Assembly: GCF_014195655.1 (NCBI RefSeq) | Contig: NZ_JACICD010000001.1 | Coordinates: 348,682 to 412,681, forward strand | Direction of reading: 5' to 3' | DNA length: 64,000 nucleotides | Source: Ancylobacter tetraedralis | GTDB taxonomy: Bacteria > Pseudomonadota > Alphaproteobacteria > Rhizobiales > Xanthobacteraceae | Shown: positions 25,394 through 34,354 of the stretch, piece by piece | How positions within the stretch are numbered: the stretch's first letter is position 1 | Layout: the number at the start of each line of letters is the position of its first letter | Notes under the pieces: generated by a model | What the model saw: only the letters and a program-made list of their open reading frames with translations | Told to the model about the DNA's origin: nothing | Database searches by the model: none | Program-made: the position numbers and the translations under genes

Positions 25394-26814
25394 GCGAGCC
25401 TGTCATGAATGAGACCACGGAAGCCGCCCGCCTGCTGGCCGGTCCCGCCCTCGCGCTGGCGAACGCGGTGAGCGCCGGGAAGGTGAGCGCGCGGAGCGTC
25501 ACCGAGGCGGCGCTGGCGCGCATCGCGCAGGTCGACCCGGTGCTGAACGCTTTTACCGACGTCACGAGCGCGCGGGCGCGGGCGGAGGCCGCGGCGATCG
25601 ATGCCCGGCGGGCGGCCGGCGCGGTGCTGGGCCCGCTGGCGGGCGTGCCCTTCGCGGTGAAGAACCTGTTCGACCTTGAGGGGCTGTCGACCCGGGCGGG
25701 CTCGCGGATCAACCGCGACCGCCCGCCGGCGCCGCGCGACGCCACGCTGGTGGAGCGGCTGACCGCGGCGGGGGCGGTGTGCCTGGGCGGCCTGAACATG
25801 GGCGAATATGCCTATGACTTCACCGGCGAGAACCTGCATGACGGCAATTCGCGCAATCCGCACGACACCGGCCACATGTCGGGCGGCTCCTCCGGCGGCT
25901 CGGGCTCGGCGGTGGGGGGCAAGCTGGTGCCGCTCTCGCTGGGCTCCGACACCAATGGCTCGATCCGCGTGCCGTCCTCCTTCTGCGGCATTTTCGGGCT
26001 GAAGCCGACCTATGGGCGGCTGTCGCGTGCGCGCAGCTTTCCCTTCGTCGCCAGCCTCGATCATCTCGGCCCGTTCGCGCGCCACGTCGCCGATCTCGCC
26101 GCCACCTATGACGCCCTGCTCGGCCCCGACCCGGACGATGCCGCGCTGGCGGACAAGCCGGCCGCGCCGACGCTGCCCGGCCTTGAGGAGCCGGGCCATC
26201 TGCGTGTCGCGGTGCTGGGCGGCTGGTTCGCGCGCTCCGGCACGCCGCAGGCCTATGAGGCCGTGGCCCGCGCGGCACGGGCGCTCGATGCGACGACGGT
26301 CGTGGAACTGCCGGAGGTCGAGCGGGCGCGCGCATCGGCCTATCTCATCACCATGGCGGAAGGCGCGGCGCTGCACCGCGACCGGCTGCGCGAGCGGCCG
26401 GGAGAGTTCGACCCGGCGGTGCGCGAGCGGCTGCTGGCCGGCGCCGTGCTGCCGGCGGCCTGGATCGCCCGCGCGCAGAATTTCCGCCGCTGGTTCCGTG
26501 ATCGGGCGGTGGAGCTGTTCGCCGAATGGGACGTGCTGATCGCCCCCGCGACGCCGGTGCCTGCGCCCCGCAGCGGGCAGGCGACCTTCGTGCTCGACGG
26601 GCGCGAAATGCTGGTGCGGCCGAATATCGGCATCTACACGCAGCCCATTTCCTTCATCGGCCTGCCCGTGGTGGCGGCGCCGATCGCCACCGACAATCCC
26701 CTGCCCATCGCCGTGCAGCTGATCGCGGCACCCTGGCAGGAGGCGGCGGCGCTGCGCGCGGCGCGGGTGCTGGAGCGCGCGGGCATCGCGGTGGCGCCGG
26801 AGCCGGTGGTGTAA
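25390..26814 (+). CDS. atzE: AtzE-like amidase (1-carboxybiuret hydrolase family)
   Basis: 474-residue amidase-signature enzyme with the Ser-cisSer-Lys triad: Lys in VPFAVKNLFDLEG, Ser in HMSGGSSGGSGSAV and Ser in LGSDTNGSIRVPSSFCG. The SDTNGS variant of the second serine loop and the neighbouring DUF4089 subunit identify it as AtzE-like. AtzE hydrolyses 1-carboxybiuret in cyanurate/s-triazine breakdown, but no other triazine gene is nearby, so a role in general amide-nitrogen metabolism is equally possible. GTG at 25390 overlaps atzG; ATG at 25405 is an alternative start. Confidence 0.88.
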   Translation: MSEPVMNETTEAARLLAGPALALANAVSAGKVSARSVTEAALARIAQVDPVLNAFTDVTSARARAEAAAIDARRAAGAVLGPLAGVPFAVKNLFDLEGLSTRAGSRINRDRPPAPRDATLVERLTAAGAVCLGGLNMGEYAYDFTGENLHDGNSRNPHDTGHMSGGSSGGSGSAVGGKLVPLSLGSDTNGSIRVPSSFCGIFGLKPTYGRLSRARSFPFVASLDHLGPFARHVADLAATYDALLGPDPDDAALADKPAAPTLPGLEEPGHLRVAVLGGWFARSGTPQAYEAVARAARALDATTVVELPEVERARASAYLITMAEGAALHRDRLRERPGEFDPAVRERLLAGAVLPAAWIARAQNFRRWFRDRAVELFAEWDVLIAPATPVPAPRSGQATFVLDGREMLVRPNIGIYTQPISFIGLPVVAAPIATDNPLPIAVQLIAAPWQEAAALRAARVLERAGIAVAPEPVV

Positions 26815-26832
26815 GCGGGCGGTCGCGCCCCC

Positions 26833-27981
26833 TCACGCCGCGCGCGGCAGGGCGGGAGCGTCCAGCGCGTTCACCTCCAGGGTGATGTGCGACAGCCCCT
26901 CGATGGCCTCCAGCCCCTGCTTGTAGGCGGCCGGCGCCTGCGGCTCGGTGGCGCGCAGGGCGATCGCGGCGGCGAAGTGGCCGGGGCCGACCTGCCAGAC
27001 ATGCAGGTCGGTGACGCGCGCGCCCGAGGCTTCCAGCGCCGTGCGGATGGCCTGCGGGATGCCGCGACGCGGGGTGAAGTCCAGCAGCACGCGCGCGGTG
27101 TCGCGCACGAGGCCCAGGGACCAGCGGGCGACCACCAGCGCGCCGACAATGCCAATCACCGGATCGAGCCAGAGGAAGCCGTAGAGGCTGCCGCCCAGCA
27201 GCGCGAGGATGGCGAAGACCGAGGTCAGCGCGTCGGTCATCACATGCAGATAGGCCGCGCGCAGATTGTTGTCGCGGCTGGAGGCCGCCACCTGCGCGCC
27301 CACGCCGCGCGCGGCATGGGGATGGGCGTGCCCGTGCTCGTGATGCTCGTGCTCGTCGTGCCTGTGTTCGTGGTGACCATGATCATGGTCATGGTGCCCG
27401 GTGTGGGCGGAGCCACCATTCTGGCCATGATGGTGGCCGTGAGCCTGTCCGTGCGCGTGCTCATGGTCGTCGCGCAGCAGCCAGGCGCAGACGAGATTGA
27501 CCGAGAGGCCGAACACCGCCACCGCGATCGCTTCGTTGAAGTCGATCTGCACCGGCGCGGCGAGGCGCAGGGCGCTCTCGACGCCGATCAGCAGGGCGAC
27601 CAGCGCCAGCACGATGGCGCTGGCGAAGGCGGCGAGGTCGCCGACCTTGCCGGTGCCGAAGCTGAAGCGCGGGTCCTGCGCGTGGCGCGCGGCATAGCGA
27701 TAGGCCAGCGCGGTGATCAGCATCGCGGCGGCATGGGTGGACATGTGCCAGCCATCGGCCAGCAGCGCCATCGAGCCGAACAGCGAGCCGGCGACGATCT
27801 CCAGCACCATGACGCTGGCGGTGATGGCGATGACGATCCAGGTGCGCCGCTCGTGCCGGCCATGCCCGGCGCCGAGGAAGCTGTGCGCATGCGTGTCGGA
27901 CAGAGGGCCGGCTGCCGGCGTGCCGGCGCCGGCATGGGCAGCGGATCGGCCGTGGGCGTCCGCGTGGGTAGGGGCGGTCAT
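26833..27981 (-). CDS. dmeF: DmeF-type cation-diffusion-facilitator, Ni/Co efflux
   Basis: 382-residue inner-membrane CDF exporter. Helix II carries ALLADGWHMSTHAAAM, with the metal-binding His/Asp pattern of transport site A. A long cytosolic His loop (about 173-223, HGHHH, HHDHDH, HEHHEHGHAHPH) follows helix IV, and a further His-rich N-terminus is present. The C-terminal cytoplasmic domain ends with DLHVWQVGPGHFAAAI. It is cotranscribed with dmeR (17 bases apart), as in the Ni/Co-responsive DmeRF system of Rhizobium. Other divalent metals such as Zn are possible. Confidence 0.9.
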   Translation of the reverse strand: MTAPTHADAHGRSAAHAGAGTPAAGPLSDTHAHSFLGAGHGRHERRTWIVIAITASVMVLEIVAGSLFGSMALLADGWHMSTHAAAMLITALAYRYAARHAQDPRFSFGTGKVGDLAAFASAIVLALVALLIGVESALRLAAPVQIDFNEAIAVAVFGLSVNLVCAWLLRDDHEHAHGQAHGHHHGQNGGSAHTGHHDHDHGHHEHRHDEHEHHEHGHAHPHAARGVGAQVAASSRDNNLRAAYLHVMTDALTSVFAILALLGGSLYGFLWLDPVIGIVGALVVARWSLGLVRDTARVLLDFTPRRGIPQAIRTALEASGARVTDLHVWQVGPGHFAAAIALRATEPQAPAAYKQGLEAIEGLSHITLEVNALDAPALPRAA

Positions 27982-27998
27982 GGCGCGCGCTCCGGCGG

Positions 27999-28277
27999 CT
28001 ATTTCAGATAGGTGCGAATGACTTCGAGCAGTTCGCCCGCGCCGCGCGCCCGGTCCCGGTCCGGCTCGGTGGCGGGATCGACCACATGGTGGCGCATGTG
28101 CTCCTCGATCAGCTCGACGGTGAGCCCGTTCATCGCCCCGCGCACCGAGGCGACGAGTTGCAGCACGTCGGCACAGCCGAGCTCCGCCTCCAGCGCCCGC
28201 TCCACCGCCTCGACCTGCCCGCGAATGCGACGCACCCGGGCCAGCAGGCGGGATTTTTCCGTGATGGTATGGGACAT
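27999..28277 (-). CDS. dmeR: CsoR/RcnR-family metal-responsive repressor DmeR
   Basis: 92-residue all-helical DNA-binding repressor. His3 in MSHTI, Cys35 in LGCADVLQ and His60/His64 in EEHMRHHV are at positions used for metal binding in RcnR/DmeR proteins; RRIRGQVEAVERAL is the family's basic helix. The ATG at 28277 matches the conserved N-terminus MSHTITEKSRLLARVRRIRGQ. The G-tract operator lies 14 bases upstream of this start. Metal binding should release the repressor and induce dmeRF. It may also respond to formaldehyde like FrmR relatives, which is less likely given dmeF. Confidence 0.9.
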   Translation of the reverse strand: MSHTITEKSRLLARVRRIRGQVEAVERALEAELGCADVLQLVASVRGAMNGLTVELIEEHMRHHVVDPATEPDRDRARGAGELLEVIRTYLK

Positions 28278-28290
28278 GATGCTCGCCGAT

Positions 28291-28313
28291 ATAGGGTACC
28301 CCCCTATATTATA
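28291..28313 (-). promoter_or_regulatory. DmeR operator overlapping the dmeRF promoter
   Basis: Minus strand: a perfect -10 hexamer TATAAT (28308-28313) runs directly into ATAGGGGGGTACCCTAT (28291-28307), a G-tract flanked by ATAGGG/CCCTAT inverted repeats. RcnR/CsoR-type repressors bind such TA-flanked G-tracts. The position just downstream of the -10 fits repression by blocking polymerase. No good -35 is visible. Confidence 0.75.
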
Positions 28314-28363
28314 GTGGCGGCGGGCAAAGTCACCCCCTGCCGCGTCGGTCGGGCGACAGGCGA

Positions 28364-29176
28364 TCAGTCGCGGCGGAACACGATATTGGCGCAGAAGCCG
28401 ACGGCGATCGCCCCGAAGGCGCAGATGAAGCCGTAGAGCCACGGGTGGTCCTGCGCCGCGCCGGCCACGGCCTGCTCGAAATCGACCTTGGCGACGTCGA
28501 GCCGCAGCGCGGCACGCTGCGTCAGGATGTGGTCGGTGAAGACCTTGACCACGACCTCATAGGTGCCGATCGGCGCTCGCCCGGGGATGGGGAACACCGC
28601 GCGGAAGACGCGCGGGGCGATGAACTCCACTCCCGAGACGTTTTCGACATAGAGCCCCTGCGCCTGCTTCACCCGCAGGAAAGCCTGTCGGAACGGGTCC
28701 TGCGGCACCACGTCGGCATAGTCCGCGCCGATGCGCTGCAGCAGACGGTTATTGCCGAAGCCGGCCTGTTCCTGCCGGAGCGTGTCGGCGTCGCTCATCA
28801 GCATGGGATCGCGATTGCTCAGCACGGCGAGATAGGAGGGGGCTGCGAGGAAGCTGCGGCTGTCGACATTGATCCACAGGCCGAGCCGGCGCTCCTTGCG
28901 ACGGGCGATAAAGCTCTGGTTGGGCCCGCGCACGGTGACGACCACGTCATGGGCCGGGGAGGCGCCGGTCGCCGGCATGTCCGCCCCGGGTTCGATGACG
29001 CCGAACAGCACGATGTTCTCGCCGGTGAAGCTGGAGGTGATGGTGACACGCGTCTTCGACAGCGAGAGCACCAGCCCGTCCGCGCGGGCATTGCCGGGCC
29101 AGGCAAGGAGCGCGGCGGCGAGCAGCAGGAGCCGCAGGGCGCCCCGTCGGATGCGGGCGCGACGGGCGGCGCTCAT
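28364..29176 (-). CDS. TIGR02186 family secreted/transmembrane protein
   Basis: 270 residues: signal peptide to about NARA (residue 32), a periplasmic beta-rich region (LVLSLSKTRVTITSSFTGENIVLFGVIEPG), and one C-terminal helix (about 248-266) anchoring it in the membrane. This layout and the opening of the mature region match TIGR02186, a family almost confined to alphaproteobacteria and nearly always next to a TauE/SafE transporter. It overlaps that gene by four bases (ATGA). Function is unknown; an accessory of the transporter is an inference from context. Confidence 0.85.
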   Translation of the reverse strand: MSAARRARIRRGALRLLLLAAALLAWPGNARADGLVLSLSKTRVTITSSFTGENIVLFGVIEPGADMPATGASPAHDVVVTVRGPNQSFIARRKERRLGLWINVDSRSFLAAPSYLAVLSNRDPMLMSDADTLRQEQAGFGNNRLLQRIGADYADVVPQDPFRQAFLRVKQAQGLYVENVSGVEFIAPRVFRAVFPIPGRAPIGTYEVVVKVFTDHILTQRAALRLDVAKVDFEQAVAGAAQDHPWLYGFICAFGAIAVGFCANIVFRRD

Positions 29177-30099
29177 GGCGTCCGCTCGTCGATGATGACG
29201 GAATAGAGGTCCGCCGGCCGCGCGATCTGGTCCCCGGCGACGCGCAGGCCGACCGCCAGCACCAGCAGCCCCAGCAGCAGCCGCAGGTTCTCCGCCTTCA
29301 GCGTCTGGCCGGCGCGCGCGCCGAACTGCGCGCCGACCGTGCCGCCGATCATCAGCACGAGGCCCAGCACGGCATCCACCGTCTGGTTCAGCACGGCATG
29401 CATGATGATCGCCGCGAACATGGTGAAGAGCGTCAGCAGCAGCGAGGTGCCCACCGAGGTCACGGTGGGCACGCGCAGCAGGTAGATCAGCGCCGGCACG
29501 AGGATGAAGCCCCCGCCAATGCCCATCAGCGCGCCGAGGAAGCCGATGGCGAAGCTGATCGTGACCACCGGGATGACCGAGACATAGATGTGCGATTGCC
29601 GGAAGCGCATCTTGAACGGCAGGCGCAGGAACAAGGGATGCGCGCCGGGCCGGGCCACCGGCGCCTTCACGCCGCGGCGCTGGCGGATGACCGCCCCGAA
29701 CCCTTCCACCACCATCAACGTGCCGATCGTGCCGAGCAGCACGATATAGGCGACGGCGATGACCAGATCGAGCTGGCCGAAGCTGCGCAGGACCTTGAAG
29801 GCGATGACGCCCGCCAGCGTGCCGGCGAGCCCTCCCGCCAGCAGCACGGCCCCCAGTTGCAGGTCGACCTGCCCGCGGCGCCAGTAGGTGAGCGCGCCGG
29901 AAAAGGACGAGGCGGCCATGTGGGTGCTCACGCTCGCCACCGCCACCGCCGGCGACACGCCGAGGAAGATCAGCAGCGGCGTCATCAGGAACCCGCCGCC
30001 GACACCGAACATGCCCGATATGAACCCCACCGCCACCCCCATGGCGAGGAGGGTGAAGACATTCACCGGCAGTTCCGCGATCGGCAGGTAGATGGTCAC
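29173..30099 (-). CDS. TauE/SafE family sulfite/organosulfonate exporter
   Basis: 308-residue membrane protein with eight to nine helices. Two repeats of the family motif are visible: GFISGMFGVGGGFLMTPLLI (24-43) and GFLGALMGIGGGFILVPALI (186-205). Members export sulfite, sulfoacetate or related anions. The start is a GTG at 30099. It overlaps the following TIGR02186 gene by four bases, forming a two-gene operon. Confidence 0.92.
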   Translation of the reverse strand: MTIYLPIAELPVNVFTLLAMGVAVGFISGMFGVGGGFLMTPLLIFLGVSPAVAVASVSTHMAASSFSGALTYWRRGQVDLQLGAVLLAGGLAGTLAGVIAFKVLRSFGQLDLVIAVAYIVLLGTIGTLMVVEGFGAVIRQRRGVKAPVARPGAHPLFLRLPFKMRFRQSHIYVSVIPVVTISFAIGFLGALMGIGGGFILVPALIYLLRVPTVTSVGTSLLLTLFTMFAAIIMHAVLNQTVDAVLGLVLMIGGTVGAQFGARAGQTLKAENLRLLLGLLVLAVGLRVAGDQIARPADLYSVIIDERTP

Positions 30100-30436
30100 G
30101 AGACGCGCCTCGCCCGCGTGGAGAATTCCACTCTCCGCCTTAGCAGAATTCGTGCGGCGGAAAATGCCCGGGATCGTCGCGGGCCGTTCGATCTTGGCCG
30201 TGGGCCTCCCATGCCAGGTTCTTACGGCATGAATTATAATGAATATATTTTATGAGTGTCGAAGTGACGATGTAGTATTTACATGCCACATTTTGATGAA
30301 GCGGGTCTCTGGTAAGCAAAATTGTCCAGTTTTTTGCCATAAGAGACATCAGTGCTGACTTATCGCCTGCATTTGCCATGCTAGCGTGCCCGCGCAACGG
30401 ACCCGCTCGAGGTTCGGCATTCCTAGGAGGAACCCC
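30100..30436. other. AT-rich divergent region upstream of the PQQ dehydrogenase gene
   Basis: 337 bases with no credible gene. The stretch 30220-30380 is notably AT-rich and must carry the promoter of the dehydrogenase-cytochrome unit and that of the divergent TauE gene. The last bases carry CCTAGGAGG, the ribosome site for the dehydrogenase. I see no defined operator or terminator. Confidence 0.55.
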
Positions 30437-31732
30437 ATGATCAAGAACCAGCGCGGCCAGCGGGCCGGCGCTCTGATGGCGTCGACGATACTGGCTGGTG
30501 CCATGGTGCTGTCGGCCGGCGTCTCCGGCGCCCTCGCCCAGTCGACCGACAATCTCGAGAAACTGTCCAACTTCCAGTCCACCGGCGCCTCCATGGAAAT
30601 GGAGACGGTGCCGCAGACCGGGCCGCGCGTGGCGGCCTTCAACAAGACGCTGGCGGGGATCAAGTTGCCGGAGGGCTTCAAGATTTCGCTCTACGCCATC
30701 GTGCCGGACGCCCGTGAGATGGCGGTCGGCCCCTCCGCCGGCGTGGTCTTTGTCGGCACCCGCAAGTCCAAGGTCTGGGCGGTGACGGACCGCGACAAGG
30801 ACCGCGTCGCCGATGAGGTGAAAGTCTTCGCGCCCTCCATCCAATTCAAGCTGCCCAACGGCGTATGCTTCTCCAAGGATGGCTTCCTCTTCGTCAGCGA
30901 GCAGAACCGCGTGCTGCTGTTCCCGGCGGCGGAGTTCTTCTACGAGGGGCCCGATGTTGCCGCCTTTCAGGTGGTCAAGCAGGGCGACCTGATCCCGGTG
31001 GCGGAGGAATCCTTCAACCACACCGCCCGCGTCTGCCGCATCGGGCCGGATGACAAGCTCTACATAACGCTCGGCCAGCCCTTCAACGTCTTCCCCAAGG
31101 AGAAGATGGACCTCTACAAGAAGGTCGGCATGAGCGGCATCGTGCGCATGGATCGCGACGGCAAGAACCGTGAGGTCTATGCGACCGGGGTGCGCAATTC
31201 GGTGGGCATGGACTTCAACCCGAAGGACAAGACCCTGTGGTTCACCGACAATCAGGTCGACGGCATGGGTGACGATATCCCGCCCGGCGAACTGAACCGC
31301 GCCACCAAGGAAGGCGAGAATTTCGGCTTCCCCTATTTCGGCGGCGGTTCGGTGCGCACGGTCGAATACAAGGACCAGACGCCACCCGCCGATACGGTGA
31401 AGCCGGAGGTGGAGATGGCGGCCCACGCGGCCGATCTCGGCATGACCTTCTATTCCGGCCAGCAGTTCCCGCAGCAATATCGCGGCGGCATCTTCTCGGT
31501 GCAGCATGGCTCGTGGAACCGCACCACACCGGTCGGGGCGCGGGTGATGTTCACCACGCTGAAGGAGGACGGCACCGCCGACAAGACCGAGGTGTTCGCC
31601 TCCGGCTGGCTGACGCCGAACGGCGAATATCTCGGCCGTCCGGCATCGGTGGCGCAGCTCAATGACGGCTCGCTGCTGGTCTCGGACGACACGGCCGGCG
31701 CCATCTACCGCATCTCCTACGGCGACAATTGA
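30437..31732 (+). CDS. PQQ-type periplasmic sugar (sorbosone-like) dehydrogenase
   Basis: 431 residues with a signal peptide (about 10-34, ending ALAQ). The body is a six-bladed beta-propeller of the soluble glucose/sorbosone dehydrogenase type: KLPEGFKISLYA, AREMAVGPSAGVVFVGTR, GVRNSVGMDFNPKDKTLWFTDNQVDGMGDDIPPGELN and NFGFPYFGG are the blade motifs shared with PQQ-dependent aldose sugar dehydrogenases. Cofactor and substrate are inferred from the family. Strong AGGAGG site. A monohaem cytochrome c gene follows, a likely electron acceptor. Confidence 0.88.
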   Translation: MIKNQRGQRAGALMASTILAGAMVLSAGVSGALAQSTDNLEKLSNFQSTGASMEMETVPQTGPRVAAFNKTLAGIKLPEGFKISLYAIVPDAREMAVGPSAGVVFVGTRKSKVWAVTDRDKDRVADEVKVFAPSIQFKLPNGVCFSKDGFLFVSEQNRVLLFPAAEFFYEGPDVAAFQVVKQGDLIPVAEESFNHTARVCRIGPDDKLYITLGQPFNVFPKEKMDLYKKVGMSGIVRMDRDGKNREVYATGVRNSVGMDFNPKDKTLWFTDNQVDGMGDDIPPGELNRATKEGENFGFPYFGGGSVRTVEYKDQTPPADTVKPEVEMAAHAADLGMTFYSGQQFPQQYRGGIFSVQHGSWNRTTPVGARVMFTTLKEDGTADKTEVFASGWLTPNGEYLGRPASVAQLNDGSLLVSDDTAGAIYRISYGDN

Positions 31733-31800
31733 GCCGTCGCAGGCGCATCCCCGCGGCAATTGCTGTCGCGGGGGTCTTTCTCCAGGTCCGGGAATACCAG

Positions 31801-32130
31801 ATGAGAGTCGTCTTCTGCGTGCCGCTCCTCGCGGCATCGGTGATGCTGTGCGCGCCGGCCATGGCGCAGGATGCCAAGGCCGGGCGCGTCAAGGCGTCAG
31901 CGCAATGCGCGGTCTGCCACGGCAGCAACGGCATGTCGCAATTGCCCACGGCGCCGAACCTCGCCGGACAGGTCGACATCTATCTCGCGAAGGCGCTGGA
32001 GGATTTCCGCGCCGGTCGCCGCGAAAACGAGATGATGAGCGTGGTCGCCAAGGGCCTGTCCGACGCCGACATCGCCAACCTTGCCGCCTGGTACGCGTCG
32101 ATCCCGATCACGGTGGGGACGCCGCCGTGA
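31801..32130 (+). CDS. Small periplasmic monohaem c-type cytochrome
   Basis: 109 residues: signal peptide to about AMAQ (22), then one haem site CAVCHG (38-43) and a distal methionine in ENEMMSVVAKGLSDADIANLAAWYASI, the class I c-type pattern. It lies 68 bases behind the PQQ dehydrogenase on the same strand and is the obvious electron carrier for it. The frame is open back to the dehydrogenase stop, but the signal peptide fixes ATG 31801. Its 3' end overlaps the convergent peptidase gene by 23 bases. Confidence 0.88.
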   Translation: MRVVFCVPLLAASVMLCAPAMAQDAKAGRVKASAQCAVCHGSNGMSQLPTAPNLAGQVDIYLAKALEDFRAGRRENEMMSVVAKGLSDADIANLAAWYASIPITVGTPP

Positions 32131-32755
32131 GGTGCCGCGGGTTGAGGTGAGCTTGCTGGTGCTGCGCGACGAGGCGTAGCACCAGCGCTTCCAGCGCCCG
32201 CAGCAAGGCGGGGCCGGTCAGGCCGGCGCGGGGATAGGGAATGTGCACGAACACCGCCCGTCGCGCCGGTTCCGCCGCGCGGGCCCAGCCATAGGCGCCA
32301 TAGGCGAGAGCGTTGCAGATATAGCGCCCCGCATCGCGCGACACCCGGGCAGGCGCATGCGCGCCGCGCAGGGCGTGGACGAGGTCGATCGCATCCGCCG
32401 TCGCATATCGCAGGGCGGGGCCCGTCTTCCCCGGGTGCGCGGCCGGGCGTCGGCGGCGCACATCGGGAAAGCCGCCGCGCGTGCGGCGTCCGAGGCATTC
32501 CACGCAGATATCGCGCCGCCGTCCTGCGAGGCCGAGCATCAGCACGATGTCCGGGGAAAGCCTCTGCAGCAGCGCCGGGAAGGCCTGTGCCTCCTCCCAC
32601 GCTGTGGGCAGCACCCGCACCGCGATGTCGAGCTCGCTGAGACGGCGCGAGCGGGCCAGCGCACGCGCCAGCGTGCCGGAGGGATTGGCCGGCGCGCCGG
32701 GGAAGCGGCCGAAACCGGTGATCAGCAGGCGCGCAGACGCGAGGGGGTGATTCAA
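32108..32755 (-). CDS. Pyroglutamyl-peptidase I-like cysteine peptidase (C15)
   Basis: 215 residues resembling the C15 family, which removes N-terminal pyroglutamate. LLITGFGRFPGAPANPSG is the typical start; the catalytic set appears as Glu in RRRDICVE, Cys in GRYICNALAY and His in VFVHIPYPR. Several loops differ from well-known Pcp proteins, so activity on pyroglutamyl peptides is not assured. The start is TTG at 32755 with no strong ribosome site and could be further in. It runs convergently into the cytochrome gene. Confidence 0.8.
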   Translation of the reverse strand: MNHPLASARLLITGFGRFPGAPANPSGTLARALARSRRLSELDIAVRVLPTAWEEAQAFPALLQRLSPDIVLMLGLAGRRRDICVECLGRRTRGGFPDVRRRRPAAHPGKTGPALRYATADAIDLVHALRGAHAPARVSRDAGRYICNALAYGAYGWARAAEPARRAVFVHIPYPRAGLTGPALLRALEALVLRLVAQHQQAHLNPRHLTAASPP

Positions 32756-32818
32756 CGATGGAACGCTGCCGGGATGGGGGGCGGGATGGGTGCGTGGCCT
32801 CGATGCGCGGTCGCGCCC

Positions 32819-33202
32819 TCAGCCCGGACCCGGCTTGAGCGCCAGCGCCAGCGCGCCTTCGAGTTCGGCCAGCTGGAACGGCTTGGCAAGGGTCGGCCGG
32901 TCCCGCCATTCAGCGAGCAGGTCGTTATCGGCATAGCCGGTCGCGAACACAAAGGGGATGCCGTGGCCGGACACGGCCTGCGCGATCGGGTAGCTGCGAT
33001 TGCCATTGAGGTTGACGTCGAGCAGCGCGACATCGATCTCCGAATGCCGCGAGGCGATGAAGTCGAGCGCGCCGTTGATGCCCGATTCCGTGCCGACGAC
33101 CGTGCCGCCAAGCTCCTCGATCATCTCCTCGATCATCATGGCGACCAGCGATTCGTCCTCGACCAGGAACACCCGTCGTCCCGCGAGATCCTGCTTGGTC
33201 AT
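32819..33202 (-). CDS. Stand-alone response-regulator receiver
   Basis: 127 residues consisting only of a CheY-like receiver: acidic pair in VFLVEDESLVA, phosphoacceptor Asp in DVALLDVNLNGNRSYPIA, conserved Thr/Ala of FVFATGYADND, and Lys in PTLAKPFQ. There is no output domain. Such single-domain receivers in alphaproteobacteria often act in phosphorelays or general stress signalling. No kinase gene lies nearby. ATG at 33202 gives the normal domain boundary although the frame runs further upstream. Confidence 0.9.
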   Translation of the reverse strand: MTKQDLAGRRVFLVEDESLVAMMIEEMIEELGGTVVGTESGINGALDFIASRHSEIDVALLDVNLNGNRSYPIAQAVSGHGIPFVFATGYADNDLLAEWRDRPTLAKPFQLAELEGALALALKPGPG

Positions 33203-33320
33203 GCCGTGCCTCCCTGCGCGCCATTGATGACGACGCCTTGTTTCGATTGCACGCCGGCTCACGCGGCGGGAGTGTCGGTCCTGCGCGCGCGCCTGTCCAC
33301 TGCTTTGATGGCGGCGGGTT

Positions 33321-34313
33321 TCACACACCCAGCAGCGCGGCGACGCGTGAGGCGCCAAGCGTGGGGGCGAGGCGGCCCTCGGCCACCGCGCGCTCGATGG
33401 CCGGTACCTCGGCCCGCAGCATTGGGTCCGAGCGCATGCGCCCGCGCAGCCGGTCGTCGAACAGGGTCCACATCCATTTGACCTGCTGCGCGCTGCGCTT
33501 GGCCTCGAACGCGCCGGCGAGGCGGGAGCGCTCCCGGTGCAGCAGCACCTGGCTCCACACCTCCTCGATGCCCGCGCCGGTGAGGCCGGAATAGGTGAGC
33601 ACCGGCGGCGCCCAATGCGCCTCGCGGCCGCCGAGAACGTGAAGCGCGGCACGGTATTCACCGGCCGCCGCGCGGGCGCGCGGGAGGTTTTCGCCATCCG
33701 CCTTGTTCACCGCGACGATGTCGGCCAGTTCGATGATGCCTTTCTTGATGCCTTGCAGTTCGTCGCCCGCCCCCGGCAGCATGAGCACGAGGAAGGTGTC
33801 GGTCATGTCCGCCACGGCCGTCTCGGACTGGCCGACCCCCACCGTCTCGACCAGCACCACGTCATAGCCGGCCGCCTCGCACAGCAGCATGGTCTCGCGG
33901 GTGCGCGCCGCCACCCCGCCCAGCGTGCCGGCGGAGGGCGAAGGGCGCACGAAGGCGCGCTCGTCCATCGACAGGCGCGCCATGCGGGTCTTGTCGCCGA
34001 GGATCGAGCCGCCGGTGCGGGTGGAGGAGGGATCGACCGCCAGCACGGCGACGCGGTGGCCCTGCGCCAGAAGATGCGTGCCGAGCGCGTCGATGGTGGT
34101 CGATTTGCCCACGCCCGGCACGCCGGTGATGCCGACCCGCACCGCCCGCCCGGTCTGCGGCAGCAGCGCCTGCAGCAGCGCCTCGGCCAGCGTGCGGTGC
34201 GCAGCCTTGCGCGATTCCACCAGCGTGATCGCGCGGGCGAGCATCGCCCGGCGCCCGGCGCGCACATCGTCGACCAGGGCCTCGAGCGAGGGAAGGGGAG
34301 CGGCGTGGATCAA
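33321..34313 (-). CDS. meaB: MeaB, methylmalonyl-CoA mutase-associated G-protein chaperone
   Basis: 330-residue SIMIBI GTPase that loads and protects the B12 cofactor of acyl-CoA mutases. P-loop GVPGVGKST, switch region [21 protein letters not shown], Walker [10 protein letters not shown], and the guanine-specificity VNKADG are visible. The C-terminal dimerisation helix region follows. Start is TTG at 34313 because no ATG lies close. The mutase itself is not in the window. Tandem repeats lie in the upstream gap. Confidence 0.93.
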   Translation of the reverse strand: MIHAAPLPSLEALVDDVRAGRRAMLARAITLVESRKAAHRTLAEALLQALLPQTGRAVRVGITGVPGVGKSTTIDALGTHLLAQGHRVAVLAVDPSSTRTGGSILGDKTRMARLSMDERAFVRPSPSAGTLGGVAARTRETMLLCEAAGYDVVLVETVGVGQSETAVADMTDTFLVLMLPGAGDELQGIKKGIIELADIVAVNKADGENLPRARAAAGEYRAALHVLGGREAHWAPPVLTYSGLTGAGIEEVWSQVLLHRERSRLAGAFEAKRSAQQVKWMWTLFDDRLRGRMRSDPMLRAEVPAIERAVAEGRLAPTLGASRVAALLGV

Positions 34314-34354
34314 AACGGCGACCTGTGCGTTGTTCTCGCGATGCTAGCAGCCGA

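Noticed and set aside
27300-27420. Apparent repeats rich in CAT/CAC codons
   Set aside because: They encode the His-rich metal loop of DmeF, not a DNA repeat element or CRISPR.
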